A DNA stretch of 64,000 nucleotides from contig OY728143.1 of NCBI GenBank assembly GCA_963277665.1, positions 230,259,591 through 230,323,590 on the forward strand, written 5' to 3'. Below the pieces are notes generated by a model. It ran no database searches and was not told the DNA's origin. It saw only the letters and a program-made list of their open reading frames with translations. A program made the position numbers and the translations under genes. Every line of letters begins with the position of its first letter. The first letter of the stretch is position 1. Source of the stretch: Viscum album. Its lineage: Eukaryota; Streptophyta; Magnoliopsida; Santalales; Viscaceae. This document shows positions 1-13,340 of this stretch, piece after piece.

Positions 1-99
1 CAACTACTTTGAGGGTAAGCCCAACCAAACTAATGTGTGATCAGGTTCACCCTCTTCTGAGTATGTCCATCTTTTGAAAAAATGGTTCATTTATTATTA

Positions 100-310
100 G
101 TCAAGGAAAACCAAATCCCATCCTCGTGGTCACACCAAACATTGCAGTTAAAATAGTAGATCTGATCATGGACTATGGATAACCAGTCCATACCAAATAT
201 GACGTCATAAGGCCTCCGTGCTGCTACTAGGATTTCCCAGCCGAAGCTATTGCCTCCTAGAGTGAGCTCACACTGTCTTCACCAGTTTTTAATCATTGAA
301 TCCTCCCCTA
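100..310 (-). pseudogene. Aspartic protease region of element A (relic)
   Basis: The minus-strand translation contains a stretch ending RRPYDVIFGMDWL, typical of the C-terminal part of retropepsins of Ty3/gypsy chromoviruses, where a G-M-D-W motif follows the flap. The same segment recurs in element B at about 56,130-56,340. In a working element this enzyme would cut the Gag-Pol polyprotein. No long open frame surrounds it and the catalytic D-(S/T)-G segment is not clearly readable, so I call it a decayed fragment. Confidence 0.7.
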
Positions 311-689
311 TAGGTGTATCTAATCATAAGGATCTAGGAAACGACATTGTCAGAATCTACGATCTTTAAACGAGTTTTGTGGAAATAAAAGTGTTACTGG
401 AACATGGGTCTATAAAAACTATAGCTATGGTGGAATATACATAGATTTTACCTATAATCATATATGGAGCACCATGGCTATAGTCCTTTGCCACCTGAAG
501 TAGAGCTCACCCCTGCCCACATGTTCCCTGTTGTTAGGGTGGACAACCAGGGGGTGGTGGTTGTAGAACCTCAAACCGTCATCCACAACCTGCTGCATGA
601 CCTGCTCCTCTACAACGTCTTCCACCCTGCCGAACCCCTCACTTGAACCTTGGCCACTACCTAAATGGTCTTTCATCCATACAATGATC

Positions 690-1430
690 TTCTATGGGGG
701 GAGTCGGACAGTAATGATCCATGTGTCCTTGTCTTCCACAAGAGTTTCATGCTTTAGTCCTCAAAATAGCTCATCTTCCTCACAAGTTCTGCACCTATAA
801 CAATACATCATGGTGTCTTCCACCAGAATACTGGGCCCGCTTGGACCTCTGAGTCATCTGCATACTGTCGGCAGCAGATGAATCTACTACCTATCGTCCG
901 GTGGTGGCTCTCCTCATTTGTTCCTGCCCGACCAAGATTCTCTCTACCAATAATGATTGCTCAACCACTCCAGCTTGCATCACGATATTGAGGAATATAA
1001 TCAATGCTCTAATCCCTTGTCGGAGACCATTATCAATGGTTTGGGCCTTGAAGAATGGGTCCCCTACCATTTCAGGGGAGTGTCATGAGATTTCAGTGAA
1101 TCTTGTCGACTACTGGTCCACAGATAGGTTACCCTCTTGTAAGTGCAGCTTCTCCTAGATACACACTGAGCATAAAGTTGCTGGTATGAACTCCGCTATG
1201 AAGAGGGTCTAAAAGTCCAGCTTGGAGAGTGTTGGCTCCTCGTGCATCTCGAGAGCTAGACTCCACCATCTCCATACTATGTTATAGAAGATGATAGCAG
1301 CTAGGATCACCATCCGATCTTCTTCCATCTCAAATAAGTGAAACACCTGTTCCACAGCCTCCAACCAGTCCTCTGCTGCCTGGGGATCTATCTCTCCAAG
1401 AATCCTCAAAGGCATCTATGTCTGAAACTC
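690..1430 (-). pseudogene. gag capsid and zinc-knuckle relic of element A
   Basis: A 68-codon open stretch (1,209-1,415, minus) reads as a Retrotrans_gag-type capsid segment: a DPQAAEDWL core, then a VFHLFEMEEDRMVILAA stretch and a WW pair, matching the family pattern of DP-x-x-AE-x-WL and a later WW. Further downstream on the same strand, at about 707-751, is CGRQGHMDHYC, which fits the last part of a CX2CX4HX4C zinc knuckle; the first cysteine position is now a stop. Gag would form the particle and bind RNA. The frame is broken several times between the two parts. Confidence 0.75.
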
Positions 1431-1892
1431 ATGAAATTCACTTAGTCAGCATGCATAGTCTACTGCTGGGGCTGGTGGAAACTGCGGCCCTCAGAGTGGT
1501 GGTGTTGTTGGTACACCACTCAAAGGTGCCAACACAGTAAGAGGGACATGCATCGAAGCCTCATTGCTCGGTGGGCCACCATTTTGTATTCACTATATAA
1601 TCATGGGTACCTATCTATGTAGAATCATCTTGAAATGAAACATGTGTTCCATGGTCAAAAGTAATACCAGGTGAGCTGACTCAAAAGGGATCAAAAGTAA
1701 AACATTTCCAAAACATACACAATCAGTGTTTTCATTCACTGAGTCAGAAATCTGAATTCAGGGTCCTGGTGTTTGGATAAATCATCCACCGCAACAACAC
1801 TAGACTCCCCGAACTGAAAACAATACTCAAAACAGTTAACACTATTACTCCATTGGAAAGATCATATTCCTAGTTATTCGGTAGAACCGGTT

Positions 1893-1909
1893 CCTATGAC
1901 ACCACCTTT
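1893..1909 (-). other. Primer-binding site of element A (initiator tRNA-Met type, degenerate)
   Basis: Just inside the LTR end the minus strand reads GGTGGTGTCATAGG, close to the TGGTATCAGAGC core of initiator-Met primer sites. The equivalent site in element B lies at 57,820-57,835, and the flanking GGTTCTACC is shared by both. Supported by position and partial match only. Confidence 0.55.
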
Positions 1910-2544
1910 CCATGACCCGTACCCTAGGGCCCATGCCACAACTACCCCAAGACCGCCATCCATAGTCAAGGGGTGGGTGACTAGAAATGGAAAGAGATAT
2001 CATTAAAACGGGAAGGCATTTTCTTTAAACCTATAAAAACTCACAGTTTAGGAACATAACAATATGCAACTAGGAAGTAAAATTTCACTAGTAAAAGTGT
2101 GTATTGAATGTAAGGGGGACGAAATACAATCCAAAAAGAAAGGAACAATACTACAAGAAAATAGAAAATAGATTCTTAGATCATCCACCAAGGATCATAC
2201 CTGAAGGGTAGGGATAGCTCATCTCCACAACTCTACACGTAATCTAGTCACCTCTATGTACCGCCTGGTCCAAGATCATATAGTCTAAGTCAAGCTACTC
2301 GTCGTCTGCACAAGACACAACAAGGTGCGGGAGATTCCCATGCATGGGTGAGTATAAAAATACTATGTAGGGACCCCAAGACCCCCAAAGGTCTCTCATA
2401 ATTCTATAAATTAAATAAAAAAAACAAGATCTCAATCAAAAATCTCAAATAAAAAGACTAAACTCAAACCAAGTATAACATAAGTATAGAAGTACAAATG
2501 ATTATTCATAAAGCTATATCATTTTATTATATCAAGGGTTCTGC

Positions 2545-2768
2545 TGCTGATCCCCAAAGGATAGCTCAGTGCTGATCCACACAGAATCCCTGGGTATTTT
2601 CCACACCAGTTCACTTGTTGCTGATCCACATAAGATCGCTAAGTGCTGATCTACACAGGATCGCTATGTGTTGATCCCCATTAGATCTCTAGGTTCTGAT
2701 CCACATAGGATTTCTAGGATGTGATCCACACAGAATCGATAGGTGCTGATCCACACATGATCCCTATT
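2545..2768. repeat. 25-bp minisatellite in the LTR of element A (about 9 units)
   Basis: Nine head-to-tail units with consensus close to TGCTGATCCACAC plus AGGATCNCTAGG (plus strand). One unit, the third, is badly degraded. Total length 224 bp agrees with 9 x 25. Element B has a 39-bp array of unrelated phase at the corresponding LTR position. Confidence 0.85.
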
Positions 2769-3159
2769 AATTCATCATGTATCAGCCAACCACTGGATTC
2801 CTTACATTGTACATTTGAGTTCCGTAATATCTTCTCCAAAATATGTCGTTTATGCCACATATAACCCTATGTTCAACAAAGTAGTAACCCAAAGGAACAA
2901 TGTTTCAATAATGTTCCAACACGATAGACAGTGTGTCAATAAGACACATGGTCTGAGTGTAATAGGCATTTTAGTGTGGAGGGCCTTGTTAGATTAAGGT
3001 ACGATCATACCCAAATATACTCCAAAATTCTATAAAACTCAGGCGGAGTATCTCAAAAGGACTGTCTCGTACTAAGGACTCCAACACCGTAGATGGTTCA
3101 TGAAAAAAAAAACATATTGTTTTCCAAATATGGAATTTTAATCATATTTGGGCCGAAAT

Positions 3160-3720
3160 AGGACTACATCCGGTCCGACCCGGTCGGGCGGACCCGTCCT
3201 AGGGCTGAACCAACCTGGACCCACCCGAACCAGCTCAGATGTGAACAGGTCTGGCCTAAACTAGCTGGGCCGTGGACTGGCCTGGCTGGAATTGGCTGGG
3301 ATGGGCCATGACGGGCTTGACCCACTGGGCAACGGACCATCCTGGCCTGCAAGTTTGCGTGACCTGCGTGAGTGGTCGTGCGGCCCCTATTTCCATAATG
3401 AATTAAAGATCCATTCTGATCATTAACCTTCAGCACCTTGTGGGACCGCCTGGATGTCCGTGAGACCTTTAGGTAGTGGGTCCCCCTTCCATCGCGGCTT
3501 TGATGCCGCGTCCTCCACCCGTGGTGCACGACGGCACACCGCCCGTTAGCCAATGTGGTTGGCCGAGAGTTAGCCGCCCCTTCAGTCTGGCGCAACACCA
3601 CTCTTCCACCGCACCCAACAATTTCTGGCCGCCACCCTCGTTTGTCGGCACCGGTCTCCATCACTGGTCGCTGGTGCTACACCAGTGCTACCTTCACGAG
3701 GCTCCAGCGATGCTCCAGAG
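3160..3720. promoter_or_regulatory. GC-rich island within the LTR of element A
   Basis: About 550 bp rich in GC and CpG in an otherwise AT-rich region, with repeated GGCC/GACCCGG-type words near 3,170-3,330. An equivalent island is at 52,730-53,280 in element B. Several overlapping open frames exist here on both strands, but that is expected of GC-rich DNA (few stops), and none shows a protein motif. By position it could be part of the LTR regulatory region; that is inference. Confidence 0.5.
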
Positions 3721-4661
3721 CTCTGTTTCACTCCGGTCTCCACATACAGGCCTCTCATAATGTCACCATCACAACATGACCCTCTAATTATAATTTCTGT
3801 CAATTTGAGAAATCCACCCCTGAATAAAGAAATGATAAATCATGTGGTGGAGGCTTCGTGCCTTGTTCGTCTGGGCCCCACCATCTGCATTAGCATCATA
3901 ACATGGGTGAGATTAATTCATCCTCAAATTTTTGGAATTAATGAATACAATACCCATAGAATTAATCAAGAAAAATCCCCCTACCTCGAGATGCGTTGGG
4001 TGATACTGCAGTTGTGGAGGGAGAAGAGTCGTCATTGGATGAATTCAGTGACATTTATTGAGCCCAGATCAATGCTGCCCATTCTTCCATCCTCCGTTAG
4101 TGGAATATTCCGTGGTAATTCACTACAGGTTCCTCATAGCCATCCCGATAACCCAATCCCGATATCCATTTAAACAGAGGAGGAGGGTCAGTAACACATC
4201 AAAATAATTAATGAGGTTTATTAATTAATGAGCATCTTAATTCCTAACGGTGTGATTATGCAATTGAAGAGTCAAACAATTAAATAGTTTTACAGCCCAT
4301 CGGTCCCACCACCACCGCTCAACTGGAGCTTGGAAAAAATAACCATTTTAATGTTATTTTATTTCGTTTAATGTCCAAAAAATAACTTTTTCACCCGACC
4401 AACTGTGGTCGATGTTAAGCCTCCCTTAAGAGAATCATGGCACTGCAGATTCAATGGAGCCCACAAATTTTTATTATGAGCACTGGTTCATGAGATGGAA
4501 AATTCCACCCATGTGTTTTCTGAATGTACCTTTAAAAGAAGTTGAAAATTCATTTTTGGGCACACCGGGCCTCGAAATCCTACGCCATCAATTTTCACAG
4601 GCTCGTAATAATCACAAATAATTTTAAAAAATCGTATTTTCCATTTTAAGGTCATTAGACA

Positions 4662-6441
4662 ATAAAAATGTATCTTTAGTTTTTCAAAACTACCATGTTT
4701 GGTATTCCACTATTAAAAAATGATTAAAACCCAAAAGTAAATAATAACTATTAATATCAACTATAAATCATCATAACCTAACCACATCGGTCTAAAGGGG
4801 ACAATTTAGGACTAAGGTTTTATAAAATCAGTTCAGTTTAAATACCATGTGATCTCGTTTGTAGGAACTTAAATTATGATTACATGGATCTTTTAAGAGG
4901 TAATTATATTGTCTGGGGTGGGATAACTATAAAATGGTAATACTAGTGCATAATATCATTATATAACACTCATTTACAGTGTCACAAATTGGATAAAGAT
5001 GTATTCCCATGTGATCTTTGAAATTCAAACAACAAATGAATTTATTAAACTACCACATTTCAACCCGTATACTCTATATAGATGTTATCTATTATACATC
5101 CATATAGTATAATTATATCTCAATAAATACTATAATTTCATAGGAAATAAATTGAGTTATATCTAATGTATTAAATAAACCACAACATGTATTTTTTATG
5201 TGGAATAGGTCTTTAGAATATGAAAATATAATTTCAAACATTGATTTTAAATTTAAAAATTTAATAATAATTGATATCATCAATACATTTTAAAATAATA
5301 ACATAACATATTCATATAAAACATTATCAAAAAAATTATAAAACCCCTTAATAGAAAAATTATACACATTCAATAAAAAAAACTCTTATAATGAACAATA
5401 TCTTTTATATAACAGATGAAATACATCTTATATATTTATCATAAATATTTTTCCTGGTTGTTAAATTTGAAAAAGATTATTTTAAGACACTTAATTACTC
5501 ATTGTTTAATTAAATTAAAAAACTGATAGAGTCAAATAAAATAGTTCAATATGAATTAAATTAATTTATAGTATTCTAGTATGATCGCTGTTGAGTGGGG
5601 ATCCACAGACCTTGCAAAAAATAAAAAAATATTTTGAAATTCTTGAGGTTTAATTAACCGAAAACAATATATTAAAATAGAAGAGTGAAATGAAAAGTGA
5701 AATAATGAAGAGAACACAAATAAAGATAACATTACCTTTGGATTTAACTAGGAAATAATCTTCAATACATCTATTAAGAATGGAAGAAGAATGGATTATA
5801 TTATAGTGCACATTATAAATACTCTAAAATATGATAAGAAAATATGGAAATAAGGACTTCATGAAATTATTCTAATAATATCACAATCATCATGTTTTTA
5901 AAATATCCATTCATTGACTAAACTATCTCCCTAATTTGTGTATGACTTTGAATTTTTAAATTCATAGATTTCTTTTCCCAAAACATTCATCTTATATGAT
6001 CTCTTGGACAATTCATTTGGATAGTTTCATCCATGATATTTTATAAATTTGAAATTTTCAAACAAAAACATCCTAAAACCCATCATGACTAATTATTATA
6101 AAAATAAATATATACTGGTGTCATTATGGATGTACTATTTATCGACCCTAGGATATTTTCACTCATGTAAGGTCTTTAATATATTCAATGATTTTTGATA
6201 TTATTTTATTTTTAAAATTAAAATAAAATTTTCTAAATATATCTGGAATTGATATAAATAAATTATTTTAATATATTATAAAATATCAATTAAAATTAAC
6301 ATTTCATAATAATTTATCATATGGGTAAAACATGTGATAATGGATTTCAATAATGTATTTAATCTATATCATTCACTTAGAATCAGATTCACACGGTCTC
6401 AAATACATATCATGTGATTACAGTTGAAGTTACTAACTCTC

Positions 6442-6476
<35 letters not shown>

Positions 6477-9400
6477 TTAACATTTCCACCTTATATTTAG
6501 AGTAATATTATTTTAAAACATCCTTTACATCCTAAATCAGAAAAATTATAATAAAAATAATATACTGAAAATAAATGTTAAAGGAAAAATAAAAATCACA
6601 AAATCACAATTTCTAATTTACTAATAAATATTAAACTATTTTTATTAAATATTTTATCAAATTTTTTATGTTTTTATAGGGTTCATGTGACATAGAAAAA
6701 TTGTATATTTCTATAATTTAATCATTTAGTTTCCTAGTCTGAGAGAGTATTCACCTACTTGTAAATTTATAACTAGATCAATATTTTTGGTTTTATGATC
6801 ACTGTAATCATGAAACTAGATTCTGTGTTTTACCAAGTAGATGATGGACCTATTGTAAATTATTAATAGAAACTGATTTTTTATTATAAACTAATATTTT
6901 AAGATGTCATTATACACATACAAGATCACATAATTTTGTTTTTTTATGTTTTGAAAAATACATTTCAATTAGTTTCACTCATCCCTGATTTCATTCGTTT
7001 ACCATTAATAACATATTGATTAGTCCAATGACAACATAATATATTAACATCAAAATTAAGTGCCAAATTTGAGTATATTAATACAATATATTCCAATTTA
7101 TAAATATTATATATTTAATTACCCTTTCCTAATTACTGATTTCTATGACATTGGGTGGACACTTAGTGATAGAAACTATAATACAGAAGATCGATATTTC
7201 TTTAATTTTGGGTTCTTGATGAGTATTATATTTATAATATGTAGATAAATCATTTAATATATATTTAGATGTATAATTTAGGTGATTATTGGTATGATTT
7301 ATTGTTCAATAGTTGGTTTTAGAGGATTATGTGAGGATTAACTATGTATAGATGATGAAGATGTTAGGGTTTATAGGTTTATGATCCACAAGATCTCTGA
7401 TTGAGGTACAACATAACCCTAGTGGTTATCCCGAAGTATTTTAGTCATTAGGATGAAAAATTAATGTTTTGGGGACCATAAAAACTATGGGAGTGGTTAC
7501 CTAATTCATTTGTGGAAATATAATTCTATTTTTAGAAAAATTTCCTTAATAAAATTTTTGAAATGTCCCCTCTCTCAAATTTTAAACCTATACACCCTTA
7601 CAAAAAATATCATTTCTTTTAGTGTCACAATCCCCTATTACATATTATTTCACCCATTTTAAGCCTTATTCAACCTATTTAAGTTCAATTATGGTTTCAA
7701 AACGTATCTATATGGATTGGATTAATAATATTCTTCTCAATCTCACCTCTCATCTTCTCATGTATCTGATGGAATTCCCCACACTAAATGGGTTATTTAA
7801 AATTTTATTTTACTAAAATCCTAATTAAGTAAATTATAAAAATTATTTTTAATATGGATTGGGTTAATGAGAATCTTGGTTAGGGTTTTTAGAGTTTTTA
7901 TGACTATTTGGATGAATATAGATTACACAACTATTTATTTGTGCATATATTTATGTGAATTTATTTTTTTTATTTTTAGATCTATATGATTTTAGGATTA
8001 TATAAATATAATGATAGAATAAAGTTTTCAGTGTTTCCCCAAGGAATACAATAATGATTAAATTCTATTGTTGTGGTGTTTATTTTATATACTTATTTTA
8101 ATGACATACAAAATCTTATGGATCCTATTCTATGTTATAACATTACATGAGATATGTTTGAATTGATAATATATCCAATTATCTTAGTAAGCGTTCTTGA
8201 CTCACTGAGTTATTATTGGGATATACATATAAATTGTTAACATTAGTTTTTATATAAATAAATAAATATTCTTATTTATAATTTGTGATATGAATGAATA
8301 TTTTTCAATTATAGTTTGATATGATGATATGGATGTTCTCAATGAGTATTTTTTTAGATTATGTAATAAATAATCATTCCCTCATGTACCATATATATGC
8401 TGCCAATATGGGTTTAAATTTTTTGAATACTTTACATTCATTGATCAATTTTAGATAGTGTTCTCACATTTGAGGGATGAATAAACTATGATAATTCTAT
8501 ATCACTAAATCCTAATATTTTAATTAGTGAAAAAATATGCATGGAATTTTTCATGAGTAGAAATGATAGCCCATGGGGTGTTTTTTAGTCTTAATATTTA
8601 TCAAGGATAACGAAAATTTTAATACTTTATTTTATCTAGAACCATATTTTATTTTTGATTCATAACTAAGGTTCTATTTTATGAGTCCCCAAAATTTAGC
8701 ATTAAGGAAATAAATTTTTCTTAATTAAACCAAAACAAGTTATAATACATTGAAGAACTCATTATCTATGTTTATGAGTGTATATTAATAGTGTCATATA
8801 ATTTGAGATTTTGAGGTGTAAAATGATATTGACATTAAAAAAATTGATAATAATTGTCGGTTAATTAATATTTTAAATTATTAATTGAAATTATTTCTAT
8901 AAGGATTTATTTTATGGGTTTTTATATAATAAGGCTTGTTTTCTAACTTTTTTCTCTAGACTTTTTTTATAAAAATAGATTCCACTCTTTTCCTTATTTT
9001 CTATTTATTGAATTTTTTTAAAAAATATATTTTAATAACACATACCCACCCTATTTTTCTACATTGTAACTTAAATAAAACTAGTTTGTATTAAATGTAT
9101 GTTAAAAATAATTTTTTGAGTGAAAATTAATATCTATATCTGAATTAAAATATATTAATTTATGACTCAAAACATATTATATTCATCACATGTGTTATTT
9201 TGTGAATTATCCTGAATATTTCATGGTTAGTGACTCATTTTTATCACACACGTCTTGTTGAAAATGTTTTTCCTGACATCATAATTGCATTTTTCACTAT
9301 AGTTTATTATAAATGACTAAAATTACATAAATTTACTTCAATTGGTGTTGAATTAATCTTGTTTTTATCCTATTATGTAGTATTATATTTCAAGGATTTT

Positions 9401-12400
9401 GGTACTTCTTAAATCCCTTATTATTTATAGTGTTATTTACATGGATTTGTTTACTATTTCTAACAATATTTGTAGGCCAAGTAAATTTTTTCAAACATGT
9501 GAAGTATAATAGATGGGTAAATTGACCATAGATATGGTTTTATAGTAATTAAATATTACATCTATATTTCAACAAGAATGTCGTCACAATGTAATATTAT
9601 GAAAATTTGGTGATATAGTTTGCAATTTTTTTTTATATCCACTACTTCATATATTGGATTCATCCCATTATTTTGGGAATATTAAATTATATTATATTAT
9701 GTGTGGTTTCTATAAATAAATTCATAAGTATTTTAACCATTCAGATAAAATTATTTAAGGGAATAGATTTTAATATCTTCTTAAACTGTAGGTAAAGTGG
9801 ACCCACAATTCCCTAACTCCCTATACAAATTTCATCATTCCATTTGACATGATGCAAGATTTAATTGATTAGTATAGAATAATTATTATACATGGGATGT
9901 ATCTTTAGGGCCCCGAAATCATTTCAAATATCTACTCATATCATTGGAGGAATATGTTTATAAAGTTTTTTACTTTAAAAGTACTGATATTTTCTCTCAT
10001 AGGGGATGAAAAAGGATTCCACTCTTAGATTCTAGAAGACGGTAACCATTCATGTGTTTCAGCAACGAATCATTCATTTATATGTGATACTGAAAAAATA
10101 TGATTTTGATTTTTTATTTCATACATTCTATATATATTTTAATTTATCTTATTTATTCTAAATTTATTTTATAGGAATGTAATTAATGTGGCTTATAGAT
10201 TCATACAAAATTAGTTAATAATTTTGTTGATATAGTTTAGCTACTTCACTAATTTTTATTAATTGGTCACACCCCTCATTAACATATCAGTATCACATGG
10301 CCTCTCAGTCCACTATATATCATGTAATTACAATTTAATTTATATTTATTAGGCCACGATTATTAGTTCTTTGAGTTTTTTATAAATAAGGTTATGTTCC
10401 CACATTAGTGTCATCACTCTTTGAGGTGGTTGGTGGGATATTTCAACTAATATCTTACTATTACATCACTGTTCGAAAATTCATGTCACTTATGGAATTC
10501 AGTTTTATCATTGAATATATTGAATTTGGTGTTTTATAAATGGATAGTTCTTATATGAAATAATTTAGAGGGTTATGACTTGTTCATATTCGTATTTATT
10601 CATTTTTTAGACATGATAAATTTTCAATTTTTTAGAAGTTCCATCTAAAAAATTTGGTCTTCCAAATATTTGGTATAATTAGGCATTGATCGGTGATAAA
10701 ATTCTAGCATTTAAATCATTCATGATGTTTTATATCAAGACCCACACTGATAATTTCTATCCCTTTGGGATCAAGGAGTGATCCTGTGGATCTAGCCCAC
10801 TTTTATCAGGTGTCGTATAAGTTTTAACATATTATATTATAGAAAATTTTATTAAAATTAAAATGTGATTGAATTAAATTTATTAAATTCCTAAACAAGT
10901 GTGAACTTTTTTTGGACTTGTGATGAAAGCCACAAAAAATCATCATGCACCTCTTAATTGTAAATGGTAATGTTACCAATGTAAATTTGTGTAATTATTA
11001 TACTTTTTAAGTTTAATTATAATTACATTGACGCATCTTGGGTATGTTATAATGTAAATTGAGAATTGTATATATATATATATACTAACTGAATGTATGC
11101 TTCCCTGTATGAGTAACTAAGTGTCGTCTATTTGTTTCATCAGTAAAATGAAAATGTTTTAGAAATTTTAAATTTTAACATATTTTAAATATAATTTAAT
11201 TTCAACATTTTTATTATAGTTGTATTTTAAAAAGAGTATAATGTTTTCTATAGAAATATTATTATTATTATTGTTTCAAATTGATGTAAATTTTTCAAAG
11301 AAATGGTTTCTTTTTTGAAATAGAATGTAAAATTTATTTTAAATATAATTATAATTTGGAATTAAAAAATGGTTTGGGATATCAATATTGGAATTTTTTA
11401 ATCTATCATGAGAGAGGATGTGAAGATTTAAAGAATAAAGTGGTTAGTGTTTACATTAAATTATAATTTTATAATGGAATTTTTCCATAAAATGAATTGA
11501 TTTAAAACATGGTTTTTGAACTAAATAATTTGAATTTCACATTACTTTTACTATGTGTATTTATTAAAAAATAATAATATAAATTACATGACAATACTAG
11601 ATATCCTAGTAGAATACTATTGTGAGAGTATCATAGAATGCCTATTGATTGATCAATGGAATTTTTAGAGAAATAGGTGTGATAAAAAATCCTTTGATGT
11701 TAATGTCTCATTTTTAGTTAAATTTCTTGAATTTGTTTTAGGAGTCACACATTATAATAATGATATTGGTTTTATGGATGTACAGAGTGTTAATTATAGG
11801 TGTAAATTAGCATTAAAAATTCATTTTTTTAAATGGTTATAGAAATCAAAAATTGGGAATAAAAGTTTTATATTAATTTGTATCTTATAATTTTATTATT
11901 TTTATTGAATTGAGAAGGATTTGGGAGTTATGTATTTGGAGAATAATAGGTAACATATGAAAATGGTCATGGTATATTTTTTGATTTTAGTAGATTGTGT
12001 GACTATGTCATGGTAAATTGGGATTGATAATTAGTCATCCATGATGAAATTTAATGAATTTTGATGATATATACAGTATATTTAGGGAATGTAATGGTGT
12101 AAAAATTAGATGCATGTTATTGATCCAAATGACCTCTTTTGTATTATTTTTTTGAAAATAAAAATTAAAAATTATTTGGTTTGTGTTTTAACATTATAAT
12201 TTTATTATTTATCATTTATAAGAAAATGTGACATCTAATTATATTTTATAATGAGATGATTATGATTAATTATAATCTAGAATAAGGTAAAGTAAAATTA
12301 CACGTTTTAGTAGAGGAAAATTCAATTTTAGTTTTGTTGTAACTAAAAAAAGATATCAGATATTATCAATTTATATTATTCACAATTTCTCTATTAAACT

Positions 12401-13340
12401 GAAAAAGTCTCATGGAATCAAAAATGTTTTAAAATGACAATATTTAAGTAGTACATCATATCACAACCTTTATTTCTTATAATTGTATTATTTTTCTCTA
12501 TGCGATTAACATATAGATTATGATATTGTGAGGGCTAATTGGAAAATTTATATAACATTATTATTATTATTATTTAAAATATCATTCATTGATGATATTA
12601 TAGGGATTTATTCTTCTAATAAAAATCCTTCGATTTCATGATGATTTTTTTATAGGAATCATCCTTATTTGAAATAAGTAATAATGTGGAAATTTTGTGA
12701 TAGAATTATTGTTAATTGTATAGATCATAGAAGTGCTCTAGGAAAGAAATACATACACCCAATATTGTGTATAGGTTCCTCATGGAGAACATTTATATTT
12801 TAATGAGTTTAGATAATGAAGATCTTATCATGGATCTTTTATATATTATTTTGGGTTATCAAATCTCATGAATCTTTCAACAAAATGAAAAGAGTTCTTA
12901 TAAATTGAATTTTTTTTATTTAATTCCCTTTTATATTAGTTTTAATATTTTTACGTAGTTCATTTTATTGTTTTATAATTTTATTTTTTTAAACAGTTTA
13001 GTTTAATATTATTTTTTGACTTCTTATTCCTATGTAATGTTAACAATTATTAAGAGTTAATTCATACATACATATTATGTTATGACATATAATGATTTTT
13101 TCAAAGGTTAAGTATTTGTGAAAACATACTTCTTCATGTTGTGGACGAATTGATAAAAGTTTTATAAAAATGATTAACCCCTATTGAGGCATCCAAAACT
13201 ATATTATATGGGAGAACACTTATTATTAATGCCCCTATCTTAATTTTGCTGTCAGTTACCCAATGTATTAGTTCTTCCATAACATATGTATATACTATTT
13301 TATATTTTGAGAAATATTTTTTTTTCGAATAGTAATCTTT
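4662..13340. other. AT-rich, gene-free stretch, not resolved
   Basis: I find no coding region, RNA gene or complete element boundary here. Open frames stay under 65 codons and resemble nothing. The base make-up matches the LARD-like copies to the right, so further decayed copies are likely. The best internal hint is a loose similarity between about 6,365-6,440 and about 10,280-10,360 (both carry a CACA-GG-CTC word and an ATCATGTAATTACA-like word). A somewhat GC-richer patch at 10,735-10,815 includes CAAGACCCACACTG. None of these was firm enough to place an element. Confidence 0.5.
6445..6473. repeat. (AT)n microsatellite
   Basis: About 14 uninterrupted AT dinucleotides following CTCTCG. Similar short AT runs occur at about 40,032-40,051 and 43,678-43,700. 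Confidence 0.9.

Larger units (their letters stand above)
1..4661 (-). mobile_element. Element A: Tekay/Del-like Ty3/gypsy retrotransposon, left part beyond window
   Basis: Read on the minus strand the order is 5' LTR (1,910-4,661), primer-binding site, gag relic, gag zinc knuckle, protease relic; the rest of pol and the 3' LTR would lie left of base 1. The family assignment rests on gag and protease motifs and on an LTR layout that matches element B at 51-59 kb: the same late-LTR segment, a minisatellite, a GC-rich island, and a similar LTR start. All coding parts carry stops, so the copy is dead. A and B differ clearly, including in their minisatellite unit, so they are different subfamilies or old relatives. 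Confidence 0.85.
1910..4661 (-). repeat. 5' LTR of element A (about 2.75 kb)
   Basis: The low-coordinate end aligns with the LTR ends of element B at 51,255 and 57,838 (shared CCATGCCAC and GACTACCCCAAG-type segments). The high end aligns with the B LTR start near 54,328 and gives a sense start TGTCTAATGACC, with CA on the plus strand at 4,660-4,661. Inside, in plus order: the conserved late-LTR segment; a stretch ending in GACCCCAAGACCCCC at about 2,370; a 25-bp minisatellite; a GC-rich island; and an AT-richer outer part. Base 4,662 starts AT-rich DNA of a different character. Confidence 0.75.

Noticed and set aside
3164..3664. 166-codon open frame (minus) with several overlapping frames
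   Set aside because: It lies in the GC-rich LTR island of element A, where stops are rare in all frames. Composition is low-complexity and no domain is visible.
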